Shown piece after piece: positions 41,174 to 50,069 of a stretch of 64,000 bases of DNA. The DNA comes from DASUPK01 sp963821705 (lineage in GTDB: Bacteria; Actinomycetota; Thermoleophilia; Solirubrobacterales; 70-9). The DNA is taken from positions 496,001-560,000 of the forward strand of contig CAWGEV010000005.1 of the NCBI GenBank assembly GCA_963821705.1, in the 5' to 3' direction. Positions within the stretch are counted from its first letter, which is position 1. Every line of letters begins with the position of its first letter. The notes below the pieces were generated by a model. That model saw only the letters and a list, made by a program, of their open reading frames with translations. It made no database searches and was not told where the DNA came from. A program made the position numbers and the translations under genes.

Positions 41174-42052
41174 TCAGGCCTTCGCGCCGATCGTCTCGGC
41201 GGCGAGCTGGGCGGTCTCGGTCGGGCTCTTGCCGACGCGGATGCCCTGGGCCTCGAGGGCCTGCTTCTTGGCCTCGGCGGTCCCCGAGGAGCCGGAGATG
41301 ATCGCCCCGGCGTGGCCCATCTGCTTGCCGGGCGGGGCCGTGAAGCCGGCGATGTAGGCGACGACCGGCTTGGTGACGTGCTCGGCGATGTAGTCGGCGG
41401 CGCGCTCCTCGGCGTCGCCCCCGATCTCGCCGACCATCACGATCAGGTCGGTCTCGTCGTCCTTCTCGAAGAGCTCGAGGATGTCGATGAAGTCCGAGCC
41501 CACGATTGGGTCGCCGCCGATGCCGACGATGGTGGAGTTGCCGAGCCCGGCCTGCTTCAGCTCGTTGCCGATCTGGTACGTCAGCGTCCCTGACTTCGAG
41601 ACGACGCCGATCGAGCCCTGCTCGAAGAACTGCGCCGGGATGATCCCGACGTTCGCCTTGCCGGGGCTGAGCACGCCGGGGCAATTGGGCCCGATCAGCC
41701 GGACGCCGGCGTCGCGGGCCTTCCAATAGGTCTCGAGCATGTCGTGGACCGGGATGTGCTCGGTGATCGCGATCACCGTCTCGATCCCTGCGTCGATCGC
41801 TTCGTTGATCGCCGCCGCGGCGAAGCGGGCCGGGACGAAGATCATCGAGGTGTTCGCGTCCCGCTCGTCCACCGCCTCCTTGATCGTGTCGAAGACCGGA
41901 ATTCCCTCGACGTCCTGCCCGCCCTTCTTCGGGGTCACCCCCGCGACGACGTCGGTGCCGTAGTCGCGGTTGCGGAGGCCGTGGAAGGTCCCTTCGCGTC
42001 CGGTCAGGCCCGAGATCACGAGCTTCGTGTCGTTGTCGACGATGATCGACAC
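41174..42052 (-). CDS. sucD: succinyl-CoA synthetase alpha subunit
   Basis: This 292-aa CoA-binding subunit has an N-terminal Rossmann fold with LVISGLTGREGTFH near residue 10 and LIGPNCPGVLSPGKA in the middle. The phosphohistidine site is in MGHAGAIISGSSGTAEAK. It converts succinyl-CoA, ADP and Pi to succinate, CoA and ATP with SucC. The start is GTG directly after the sucC stop with no gap. It provides the last step of the propionate route found elsewhere in this window. Confidence 0.96.
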   Translation of the reverse strand: MSIIVDNDTKLVISGLTGREGTFHGLRNRDYGTDVVAGVTPKKGGQDVEGIPVFDTIKEAVDERDANTSMIFVPARFAAAAINEAIDAGIETVIAITEHIPVHDMLETYWKARDAGVRLIGPNCPGVLSPGKANVGIIPAQFFEQGSIGVVSKSGTLTYQIGNELKQAGLGNSTIVGIGGDPIVGSDFIDILELFEKDDETDLIVMVGEIGGDAEERAADYIAEHVTKPVVAYIAGFTAPPGKQMGHAGAIISGSSGTAEAKKQALEAQGIRVGKSPTETAQLAAETIGAKA

Positions 42053-43222
42053 CTACTTCGCCTCCGCCTTGGCGAGCTCAACGACCTTCTCGGCAGCGCC
42101 GAGCATCGTCTTCTCGACGTGCAGATTGGGGAGCTCGGCGTCCGCCAGGAGGCCGAGGCCCTCCTCGGAGTTGGTGCCGTCGAGGCGCACGACCAGCGGC
42201 ACGCCGATCTCGATCTTCTGCGAGGCCTCGATGATGCCCTTGGCGATCTCGTCGCAGCGGGTGATCCCACCGAAGATGTTGAAGAGGATCGCCACGACCT
42301 TCTCGTCGGAGGTGATCACCTCGAGCGCGTCGATGATCGCCTCGGCCTTCGAGCCGCCGCCGGCGTCCAGGAAGTTCGCGGGCTTGCCGCCTGCCTGCGC
42401 CACGACGTCTAGGGTCGACATGCAGAGCCCGGCGCCGTTGCCGAGGATGCCGATGTCCCCGTCGAGCTTGACGTATGTGAGCCCCTTCTCCTTCGCCATC
42501 CGCTCCTGCGGATCCTCGATGAAGCTCTCCTCGAGGTCCGCGAGATCCTCGTGGCGGAAGAGGGCGGAGTTGTCGATCGTCACCTTGGAGTCGAGCGCGA
42601 CCACGTCGCGGTCCTTGGTGACGACCAGCGGATTGACCTCGATCAGCGTCGCGTCGCTCTCCTTGAACGCCCCGAAGAGCTTGACGAGCATCTCCGCGGT
42701 CTTCTCCCTGGCCTCATCCGGGACGCCGGCGTCTGCGGTCAGGGCGCCCGCCTGGGTCTCCCCGAAGCCCTCGTGGGGCTCGATGTGGCGGCGCACCAGG
42801 GCGTCCGGGTCCTTCTCCGCGATCTCCTCCACGTTCATCCCGCCCATCGTGGAGAGCATCGCCAGCAGCTTCTTCGCCGAGCGGTCGAGGATGACCGAGG
42901 CGTAGTACTCGGCCTCGATCTCCGAGGCGCGCTCGACCCACACCTGGTGGACGGTGAACGGGCCCTCGCCGCGCGGGCCGCGGATGTCCATGCCGAGGAT
43001 CGCGTTGGCGTGCTCCTCGGCCTCCTCGCGGTTCGCGGCGACCTTGATGCCGCCCGCCTTGCCGCGGCCACCGATCTGCACCTGTGCCTTGATCACGCAC
43101 GGATAGCCGATCTCCTCCGCTGCCTCCACCGCGGCCTCGACGGTGTCGGCGACCCGTCCTTCGGGTACGGACACACCGTGGCGGGCGAAGAGCTGTTTTC
43201 CCTGATACTCGAGGAGATCCAA
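42053..43222 (-). CDS. sucC: succinyl-CoA synthetase beta subunit
   Basis: This 389-aa ATP-grasp subunit starts at TTG with the classic opening MDLLEYQGKQLFARHG. The frame can be extended six codons to a GTG, but the family start fits the TTG. It has VIKAQVQIGGRGKAGG near residue 42, AKKLLAMLSTMGGMNVEE mid-protein, and DIGILGNGAGLCM and LDAGGGSKAE near the C-terminus. It binds ADP/ATP and activates succinate. It precedes sucD with no gap. Confidence 0.96.
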   Translation of the reverse strand: MDLLEYQGKQLFARHGVSVPEGRVADTVEAAVEAAEEIGYPCVIKAQVQIGGRGKAGGIKVAANREEAEEHANAILGMDIRGPRGEGPFTVHQVWVERASEIEAEYYASVILDRSAKKLLAMLSTMGGMNVEEIAEKDPDALVRRHIEPHEGFGETQAGALTADAGVPDEAREKTAEMLVKLFGAFKESDATLIEVNPLVVTKDRDVVALDSKVTIDNSALFRHEDLADLEESFIEDPQERMAKEKGLTYVKLDGDIGILGNGAGLCMSTLDVVAQAGGKPANFLDAGGGSKAEAIIDALEVITSDEKVVAILFNIFGGITRCDEIAKGIIEASQKIEIGVPLVVRLDGTNSEEGLGLLADAELPNLHVEKTMLGAAEKVVELAKAEAK

Positions 43223-43313
43223 GGCCGCGAGAGGGTACACAACGCCCCGTCAGGCGCGTGGAGGGGGCCGGAAGCGCCGGAAAAGGGCAAATTGCCATAA
43301 TCCCGCGGCTCTC

Positions 43314-43997
43314 ATGGCCCTTCCGAAGCTGAAAGACATCGAGTGGGTGACGACGGACTGCTACGGCGCCCTGATCGACTGGGAGAAGGGGATCTCCGAC
43401 GCGTTTCAGCGGCAGGCTGATCGCGATGGCCTGACGCTCGACATGAACTCGTTCCTCGAGCGCTTCTTCGAGAACCAGGCGCAGATCATGTCCGGCTCCT
43501 ACGAGCTCTACGCCGAGGTCCTGCGCCGCGCGGCGGTGCAGACCGCCGAGGAGATCGACTGGACGATCGAGCCGTCTCGCGCCCAGTTCCTACCCGACAG
43601 CGTGGGGTCGTGGCCCCCTTTTCGCGAGGCGAACGCCGCGATGGACCGCCTCAAGGAGCGGTACCAGATCGGGATCATCTCGAACGTCGACGACAAGCTG
43701 CTCGGGATCTCCCGACGGCACCTCCGCACCGAGCTCGACCTGGTCGTCACCGCGCAGCAGGTCCGCAGCTACAAGCCGGATCCGACGCACCTGCGTGAGT
43801 GCGCGCGGCGCCTCGGCGGCAAGAAGGGCTGGGTGCACATCGCGGCGGGTTACGAGACCGACGTCGGCCCGGCGCTGAAGCTGAACGTGCCGGTGATCTG
43901 GGTGAACCGGCACGGCGAGAAGCTCGAGGGGCGGAAGGCTCCGGACGCGACGGTCAAGAACATCCGCGAGGCCGCCGCGAGGCTCGGCGCGAAGTAG
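43314..43997 (+). CDS. haloacid dehalogenase type II-like HAD hydrolase
   Basis: This 227-aa HAD-superfamily enzyme has nucleophile Asp15 in WVTTDCYGALIDW, the Ser/Asn motif II in GIISNVDDKLL, and the lysine in RSYKPDPTHL. The C-terminal acidic motif is in HIAAGYETDVGPALKLNVP. This is the L-2-haloacid dehalogenase subfamily, whose members hydrolyse 2-haloacids or, more often, phosphoesters. It is divergent from sucC with a 91-bp gap that could hold both promoters. Confidence 0.85.
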   Translation: MALPKLKDIEWVTTDCYGALIDWEKGISDAFQRQADRDGLTLDMNSFLERFFENQAQIMSGSYELYAEVLRRAAVQTAEEIDWTIEPSRAQFLPDSVGSWPPFREANAAMDRLKERYQIGIISNVDDKLLGISRRHLRTELDLVVTAQQVRSYKPDPTHLRECARRLGGKKGWVHIAAGYETDVGPALKLNVPVIWVNRHGEKLEGRKAPDATVKNIREAAARLGAK

Positions 43998-44006
43998 CTC
44001 GCGTCT

Positions 44007-44885
44007 CTAGACGCAGATTCCCAGGCTGGTCAGATGGATCGCGCCGGTCGGCCCGGTGACGTTCACCCCCGAGTTGAACCAAGTGCCGGCGTTGATGCGC
44101 GTGTCGGAGAAGATCTCGATCGGTAGGGTCGCCTGACCCGCGAAGCCGCCCGCGGAGAGAAGCCTGGCGGGCTTCTTCTTCTTTCCCTTCTTCCCCTTGG
44201 CGGTGGGGCATGGGGGCGAGGAGAGAGCTCCCGTCGCACCCATGGCGAGGGTCGGTGAGGCCGTCGCGTTGACGTATCTCGGTGCGGCGATCTTCGCCAT
44301 GCAGTAGGCGTGGGCCGTGATCGTGCGGACGCCCGTGACGTTGTTGACCGCCTGGACCAGCCAGCTGGGGTTGGTATTGATCCCGATGTTGGCGGTCGGA
44401 ACCGCGAATTGGCCGGACCCGACGCCCTTGTCCACCTGAAACCCGCCGCTGATCAGGTGTGTGCCGGCGGGACAGGAAGCGGTCGCGTCGCCGACCTGGC
44501 CGCCCCCGCTCGGCACCGTCCCGGTGGCGGTGGAGTCGGTGACCGGCTTCCCGGCGTTGCGGCAGTATGCGAAGGCCGTCGCGGCACCCGTTCCACTGCT
44601 GAGGACCGCGGCGACTGTCCACGCATTGGGGGCGCTTCGGAAGGAGCTGATCACGAAGAGTCGGTTTGCCGGAGTCAAGGAAGCCGAGTAGCCGCCGCCC
44701 ACGGCCTGCTTGCCTTCCGGGCACGTCGCGGTCGCGTTCGAGACGGCCCCCGACGTGGAGACGGAGTTTCCGGTCGCCGTCGCCGTGACGACCGGCCCGA
44801 GGCCCTTGGGCTTCTTGTGCTTCTTCGCGGCCGCCCCTGCGGGAAACGCCAGCACGGCGATCCCGGCGGCAATCACGACGAGCAT
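44007..44885 (-). CDS. secreted protein with three cysteine/glycine repeats
   Basis: This 292-aa protein has a signal peptide (residues 1-19, ending AGAAA) and then a basic spacer KKHKKPKG. About three tandem units of 75-90 residues follow, each starting near ATCPEGKQAVGGGY, ASCPAGTHLISGGF or CPTAKGKK...LLSAGGF and carrying a later cysteine (AYCRN, AYCMAK, GICV) that could close a disulphide. A Lys-rich insert (KGKKGKKKKP) precedes the third unit. It looks like an extracellular beta-rich repeat protein; no family is recognised. Confidence 0.8.
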   Translation of the reverse strand: MLVVIAAGIAVLAFPAGAAAKKHKKPKGLGPVVTATATGNSVSTSGAVSNATATCPEGKQAVGGGYSASLTPANRLFVISSFRSAPNAWTVAAVLSSGTGAATAFAYCRNAGKPVTDSTATGTVPSGGGQVGDATASCPAGTHLISGGFQVDKGVGSGQFAVPTANIGINTNPSWLVQAVNNVTGVRTITAHAYCMAKIAAPRYVNATASPTLAMGATGALSSPPCPTAKGKKGKKKKPARLLSAGGFAGQATLPIEIFSDTRINAGTWFNSGVNVTGPTGAIHLTSLGICV

Positions 44886-44928
44886 CCATGCTCGGTATCC
44901 CGCTCCCCTAATCCCACTAACCGAGAAC

Positions 44929-46728
44929 CTAGCCGATACGGAGCGGAATTCCTACTCGATCCTGGCCGAAGAGGTCGCCCGGGTTGACCGAGGCGCCCTC
45001 CTTCGCTGAGAGCGTCGTGATCTTGCCCGACTTGTGGGCGGAGATCTCGTTCTCCATCTTCATCGCCTCGATCACGCAGACGAGGTCTCCCTCGGAGACC
45101 TCCTGTCCCTCCTCGACCGGGACCTTGAAGACGTTGCCCTGGAGCGGAGACACCAGGTCGTCTCCGGACGCCGCGCTCCCGCCGCCGCCCCCCGAGCGCT
45201 CCCGACGCGGCGGCTTGCGGAGGGCGCCGCCGGCGCCCGCAGGGCCGGCCGGGGCCGCAACCGCGTCGCCGATCACCTTGACGTCGAAGAGCTTGCCCGC
45301 CACCTCGACCATGTAGTCGCGCGAGACCCTCTCTCCGTCCTCGCTCGCCGGGACTGCCGTCTCGGCCGTCTCGGCGGGGGCGAGCGCCTTGAGCCACTCA
45401 CGGTCGCCCACCAGATCGCGGCAGGTCTCGCCGTTGGCCCACTGCTCGGTCGCAAGGAGCGCCTTATGGAACGGGATCAGGGTGGTGACGCCACCCACTT
45501 CGTACTCGCCGAGCGCCCTGAGCATGCGCCTGGTGGCGTGCTCTCGGTCGACGTCCCAGACGATCAGCTTGGCCACCATCGGGTCGTACATCGGCGTGAT
45601 CTCGGAGCCCGCCTCCACGCCGGAGTCCACCCGCACGCCGGGGCCTGCCGGCTCGCGGTAGATGGAGATCCTGCCCGGAGCGGGGGCGAAGTTCTTGTGC
45701 GCGGCCTCCGCATTGATCCGGCACTCGATCGCGTGGCCGCGGAGGTCGACGTCGTCCTGGGTGATGGAGAGCTCCTCGCCGGCCGCGATCCGGATCTGCT
45801 CGCGCACGATGTCGATGCCGGTGACCATCTCGGTCACGCAGTGCTCGACCTGCACCCGGGTGTTCATCTCGAGGAAGTAGTAGTCGTCGCCGACCTGGAG
45901 CCCCTCGACGGTGCCAGCCGAGCGGTAGCCGACGGCGGCCGCGGCATCCGTCGCGATCTGGCCGATCCGCTCGCGGAACTCCTCGTCGACCTTCGGCCCC
46001 GGGCTCTCCTCGATCAGCTTCTGGTGGCGTCTCTGGACAGAGCAATCGCGCTCGCCCAGGTGGATGACGTTTCCCTTCGAGTCGGCCAGGACCTGCACCT
46101 CGACGTGGCGCGGGTCCTCCATGTAGCGCTCGAGATACACCGTCGGGTCGCTGAAGAACTTCTCGCCCTCTCGGGCGGCTCCCTCGAAGGCGTCGGGGAG
46201 GGCCTCCTCGTCGACCGCGACCCGGAACCCCTTTCCGCCTCCGCCGCCGGCGGCCTTGCAGGCGATCGGGTATCCGATCTCCTTCGCCTGCTTCTTCGCC
46301 GCCTCCACGTCCTTCACCGGGGAGGTCGCACCCGGCACGATCGGCACACCCGCCTTCTGCATCAGCTCGCGCGAGCGGGTCTTCGACCCCATCGCCTCGA
46401 TCGCCTTCGGCGGCGGCCCGATCCAGGTGATCTTCGCCTTCTCGCAGGCGGTGGCGAACTCGGCGTTCTCGGCTAGGAAGCCGTAGCCGGGGTGGATGCC
46501 CTCCGCGCCCGCCTCGGAGGCGATCTCGAGGATCTTCTCGACGTTGAGGTAGCTCTCGGCGGGCGTAGCCGGGCCCAGCAGGAACGCCTCATCCGCCTCA
46601 CGAACGTGGGGAGCGTCGCGGTCGAGCTCGGAGTAGACGGCGACCGAGCCGACGGCCATCTCCTTCAGGGTTCGAGCGACGCGGATCGCGATCTCGCCCC
46701 GGTTGGCGATCAGGACTTTCTCGAACAC
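44929..46728 (-). CDS. accA: acyl-CoA carboxylase alpha subunit (biotin carboxylase + BCCP)
   Basis: This 599-aa two-domain protein starts with a GTG at FEKVLIANRGEIA. The biotin carboxylase domain (residues 1-445) has the ATP-grasp loop AAGGGGGKGF and the catalytic MNTRVQVEH. A Gly/Ala-rich linker leads to the C-terminal BCCP with the biotinyl lysine in VIEAMKMENE. It carboxylates biotin with bicarbonate and ATP. Its partner carboxyltransferase and epsilon-like genes lie 12 kb away (59085-60889). It may serve acetyl-, propionyl- or longer acyl-CoA; the mutase nearby favours propionyl-CoA. Confidence 0.94.
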   Translation of the reverse strand: MFEKVLIANRGEIAIRVARTLKEMAVGSVAVYSELDRDAPHVREADEAFLLGPATPAESYLNVEKILEIASEAGAEGIHPGYGFLAENAEFATACEKAKITWIGPPPKAIEAMGSKTRSRELMQKAGVPIVPGATSPVKDVEAAKKQAKEIGYPIACKAAGGGGGKGFRVAVDEEALPDAFEGAAREGEKFFSDPTVYLERYMEDPRHVEVQVLADSKGNVIHLGERDCSVQRRHQKLIEESPGPKVDEEFRERIGQIATDAAAAVGYRSAGTVEGLQVGDDYYFLEMNTRVQVEHCVTEMVTGIDIVREQIRIAAGEELSITQDDVDLRGHAIECRINAEAAHKNFAPAPGRISIYREPAGPGVRVDSGVEAGSEITPMYDPMVAKLIVWDVDREHATRRMLRALGEYEVGGVTTLIPFHKALLATEQWANGETCRDLVGDREWLKALAPAETAETAVPASEDGERVSRDYMVEVAGKLFDVKVIGDAVAAPAGPAGAGGALRKPPRRERSGGGGGSAASGDDLVSPLQGNVFKVPVEEGQEVSEGDLVCVIEAMKMENEISAHKSGKITTLSAKEGASVNPGDLFGQDRVGIPLRIG

Positions 46729-46779
46729 GGCGCGGGAGTATTGCGGCTCGGGGCCCACCGGGGCGCCACGGGCGTTTCG

Positions 46780-47742
46780 CTACTTCTTCGCCCCAATCAG
46801 GACCGGCTCGCGTTCCTCCTCTGCCTCCTTGCGGCGTTCCTCCTCCAGCTCGCGCTGCTCGTCGGGGTCGTGCTGGACCTCGCGTTGGAGGGCGATCTGA
46901 ATGGCGAACAGGGCGGCGACGACGAGGGCGGCGCCGCCGACGACCCACGGGACCAGGTCGGTGTTGGCCTTGTTCATGATCGTGACCCCGGCGCCGATCA
47001 GGACGACGCCCAGCGCTCCCCGCAGCAGCCCCTGAGGCCACTTCACCGAGAGCTGGCTGCCGATGATCACACCCGGGACCGAACCGACCAGGATGTTCAC
47101 CATCAGCCCGTAGTCGACATTGCCGCCGATCGCGTGGGCGATCCCGGCGGCCCAGAGCAGGATCGCTGCGTGAACCACGTCGGTCCCGACGACCTTTTGA
47201 GGCCTCAGCCGGTAGACCGTGAGCAGCATCATCCCGATCAGCGTCCCGCTGCCGGCCGAGCTGAGCCCGATCACGAAGCCGGTCGTGGCTCCGATGCCGA
47301 CGGCGGCGACCTTGTGGCGGGTGTGCATCTCGAAGTCGTCGCGCTCCTCGATCTTCTTGGCGAGGAAGAAACCGCGCAGCAGGGTTGCGGCGCCCACCAC
47401 GAGCAGGCAGCCGGCGAGGATGGCGAAGACCGTCTCGTCTAATTGATCGCCGAGCTGCCGCTTGAGGTAATCGAGGAACCAGACGCCGAGGATCGCCATC
47501 GGGACGCTGCCGACCGCCATCCAGTAGACGAGCGGAATGTTCACCGTCTTCAGCTTCAGGTGGCGCCAGCTGCCCGCGGTCTTGGTGACCGCGGCATAGG
47601 CGATGTCGGTTCCGATCGCGGTGGTCGGCTTTACGCCGAAGAGCAGGACGAGCAGGGGGGTCATCAGGGAACCGCCGCCCATCCCGGTCATGCCGACCAG
47701 GAAGCCAACGCCGAAGCCGAAGAGGACGATCTTGGGATCCAT
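46780..47742 (-). CDS. TauE/SafE family membrane transporter
   Basis: This protein is about 320 aa with eight hydrophobic helices. The family segment GFLVGMTGMGGGSLMTPLL is at the N-terminus, and its second-half echo is GFVIGLSSAGSGTLIGMML. The hydrophilic C-terminus is rich in Glu, Arg and Lys (ELEEERRKEAEEER) and probably forms a cytoplasmic coiled coil. Members export sulfite, sulfoacetate or other organic anions. The ATG at 47742 is preferred; a GTG lies 15 bp upstream. It is 52 bp from the acyl-CoA carboxylase start and read in the same direction. Confidence 0.88.
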   Translation of the reverse strand: MDPKIVLFGFGVGFLVGMTGMGGGSLMTPLLVLLFGVKPTTAIGTDIAYAAVTKTAGSWRHLKLKTVNIPLVYWMAVGSVPMAILGVWFLDYLKRQLGDQLDETVFAILAGCLLVVGAATLLRGFFLAKKIEERDDFEMHTRHKVAAVGIGATTGFVIGLSSAGSGTLIGMMLLTVYRLRPQKVVGTDVVHAAILLWAAGIAHAIGGNVDYGLMVNILVGSVPGVIIGSQLSVKWPQGLLRGALGVVLIGAGVTIMNKANTDLVPWVVGGAALVVAALFAIQIALQREVQHDPDEQRELEEERRKEAEEEREPVLIGAKK

Positions 47743-47872
47743 TTGGGGGAGGCGCACGGCCAGTTGGACGAAGGCCGCATTTCCACCTTGTTCCCTTTTA
47801 TGACCGAATGAGTCCTAAAAGAGAGGGCGCAACATAGCGAAGCCCAGGATTTCCCCCTAATTGCTGGGGATT

Positions 47873-48205
47873 CTACGAAGCATCCGCCGAGAGGGCGAAC
47901 GGGCTGCCTTCAGAATCACGGCAGACGGCCCAGCGCTCACCGGGATGGATCACTGAACCGCCGAGGTCCTGGATGCGCTCGAGCGCGGCGGGAAGATCGG
48001 GCACTGTGAAGTAGGGCAGCGAAGCGGTATCACCGGGGCCCGGTCCGCGCTTGTGCACTCCCAGACGGAGGTCCCCGCCATCGGTCTCCCATCCCGCCCC
48101 GGCGTCGCTGGGCCTCGGCGCGAGCTCCGCGCCGAGCACGCCGCTCCAGAATCGCCGGGCGCGTTCAGGATCGTCCGCAGGGAACTCGATCAGGGGGGCA
48201 GACAT
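47873..48205 (-). CDS. VOC-family (glyoxalase-like) protein
   Basis: This 110-aa single-domain protein has PLIEFPADDPERARRFWSGV at the start, a central LPYFTVPDLPAALERIQDLG, and VCRDSEGSPFALSAD at the end. This is the vicinal-oxygen-chelate fold in its short form, which usually dimerises. Similar small proteins act as glyoxalase-like enzymes or antibiotic-binding proteins. It is alone in a poorly coding neighbourhood; the 267-bp stretch after its start (48206-48471) holds no gene I can support. Confidence 0.8.
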   Translation of the reverse strand: MSAPLIEFPADDPERARRFWSGVLGAELAPRPSDAGAGWETDGGDLRLGVHKRGPGPGDTASLPYFTVPDLPAALERIQDLGGSVIHPGERWAVCRDSEGSPFALSADAS

Positions 48206-48471
48206 GACGCTCAGTATCGGGCATCTTTCGCGGAGACGCTTGCGGGCAACCGGCGCTCCTCCATCCTGCAGCGCGGTGAGATCTGGGGAGTTGGCGCTTT
48301 TTGCCCGCTATACGGTGCATAAATCGCCAACCGCCGCGCTCTCAGCACCACCGCGTTGGACGACAACGGGTAGCCGAGCTGTTTCGCTGAACCGCGCCTC
48401 CTCTGCGCGAAAAGCGAGCGCCCGATCCAAAGCGCTCCCTCCATGCAAAGCGACACACTGCGCAGCCGGCT

Positions 48472-49468
48472 CTATATCTGCCCACCCCGGTTCTTGACTT
48501 CGTCGGCCTCGATCGCGGCCTCGACCTCGCGCTCGAGACCGCCGTGCTCCAGCTCCTCGACGACTTCGCTCTTCTCGTGCCGCGAACCGAGCGTGCCGAC
48601 GACCGGCAGCTCGCGCTCGGCCGAGAGTTCGTCGAGCGCCTCCTGCATCATCGCCGTGACCGCGTGGTAGACCGCCTCCTCGTCGGGCTCGGGGCCAAAT
48701 CGGCGGCGCAGGTCGATCCTGGGCAGGACCTGGATCGTGATCTGGGAGGGCAGCGGGATGCGGCCCGGCAGGTCCAGCACCGTCACGCCGAAGGGAGGTG
48801 CGATTTGGATCGGCACGACCTTGAGCCGCAGCAGCCGGTCGAGGGCAAGGAGGTGAGAGAGCCGCTCGCCGCGGGTCAGGAAGAGGGCGGTCTCCTGGCC
48901 GCCGATCGCCACCACGGGGACGATCGGCACGTCGGCCGCAAGCGCGAGGCGGACGAAGCCGCTGCGGTGGCCGAAGTCGATTTCCCCCGAGTGCCAGGAG
49001 GGGCGGTAGGTCTCGTGGTCCCCGCCCGGATAGACCAGGAGCGCCGCGCCCTTCCCCAGCGCCGCCGTCGCGTTCTCGTGGTTGGCCGGGATCGTCCCGT
49101 ACCGGCGCAGCATGACCAGGCCCGGCACCCGGAAGACGAGGTCGTGGGCGAGCTGGTGGAAGAGCCGGTCGGGGCCGAAGTGGTTGTAGAAGCCGTAGGC
49201 GAAGGCGAAGGTGTCGGCGATCAGCGTGCCGCCCGAGTGGTTGCCGACCAGAAGCACCGGCCCCTCGGCCGGGATCTGCTCGAGACCGCGCACCTTGGGA
49301 CGGAAGTAGAGCTGCGCCAGCGCGGCTGTAGGCCGGCAGGGTCTCGCGGATGAACCGCGGGTCGCGCTCGGCCAGCGGGTCCTCGGCGCGGGAGCCGAGC
49401 AGGTCCCGGGCCATTACCGAGGCCGTTGCGCGGGTGGCGCCGAGCGCCTGGCTGACGATCTCTCTCAC
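48472..49468 (-). pseudogene. lysophospholipid acyltransferase-like protein, frameshifted
   Basis: The N-terminal 48 codons (GTG at 49468, VREIVSQALGATRATAS) and the remaining frame (from about 49323) together make one PlsC/LPLAT-like membrane acyltransferase of about 330 aa. GNHSGGTLIADTFAF holds the HX4D-like site, and YPGGDHETYRPSWHSGE the second motif. The break lies near 49324: one extra C, or two bases missing, between TACAGC and GCGCTG. Downstream the homology continues without damage. The C-terminus (EELEHGGLEREVEAAIE) is charged and probably coiled. It may be intact in the cell. Confidence 0.78.
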
Positions 49469-49599
49469 CTTGCTTCCCTACCCGCCGATGGGGAGCGCCT
49501 CATTGCCTCCCCCCTTGAATCAAGTTCACGTGGATACGGTCGCATCTCGCGCTCGCGCCGCCATCCGTGTTATCCACCGACTGTGGTGGAAGCAGACCG

Positions 49600-50055
49600 C
49601 TAGCGGGTGATCCGGGCGCCCTCGTCCCGGGTCAGCTCCAGAATGTCGGCGGGGATCGTCCCGTCGCGGAGATCGGCGATCGTGACGTGCTCCAGGACGC
49701 GGCGAAGCGAGGCGCGAACCGCAATCCAGACCTCGCTGAGCTGCTCGGCATTGCCCGGGTACTTGGTCTGCTCCGGGGCCTGGTCCTGGATGTTCGCCAG
49801 CGGGCCCTCGACGGCACGGATCACACTCGCGAGCGTGATCTCCTCGGGCGGCCGGGCCAGCCAGTAGCCGCCGCGCGCGCCGCGCCGTGCTCGCACCAGC
49901 CGGGCGTGCTTGAGCTCGAGCAGGATGTGCTCGAGGAACTGCAGCGGGATGTGCTGCGCCTCGGCGAGCTTCTCGCCCTTGACGGGCTCGTCGCCGGCCG
50001 CGGCCATCTCAACCGCCGCGCGGACCGCGTAGTCGGCTTTTGCGGAGATCCTCAT
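49600..50055 (-). CDS. Rrf2-family regulator without cysteines
   Basis: This 151-aa winged-helix protein starts MRISAKADYAVRAAVEMA. Its HTH region is EKLAEAQHIPLQFLEHILLEL and the wing is GARGGYWLARPPEEITL. IscR and NsrR use three cysteines after the wing for an Fe-S cluster; this protein has none (NIQDQAPEQTKYPG there). CymR, a cysteine-free Rrf2 protein, controls sulfur metabolism in Firmicutes, and the sulfate-assimilation operon lies 0.9-5 kb away, so a sulfur-related role is a reasonable guess. It is divergent from the PHP gene with only 14 bp between starts. Confidence 0.87.
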   Translation of the reverse strand: MRISAKADYAVRAAVEMAAAGDEPVKGEKLAEAQHIPLQFLEHILLELKHARLVRARRGARGGYWLARPPEEITLASVIRAVEGPLANIQDQAPEQTKYPGNAEQLSEVWIAVRASLRRVLEHVTIADLRDGTIPADILELTRDEGARITR

Positions 50056-50069
50056 ATGCTGCGCCGCCG

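Noticed and set aside
47773..47872. Hairpin near 47850 with CCCC/GGGG arms
   Set aside because: The stem breaks after four pairs, so it is not a convincing terminator or element.
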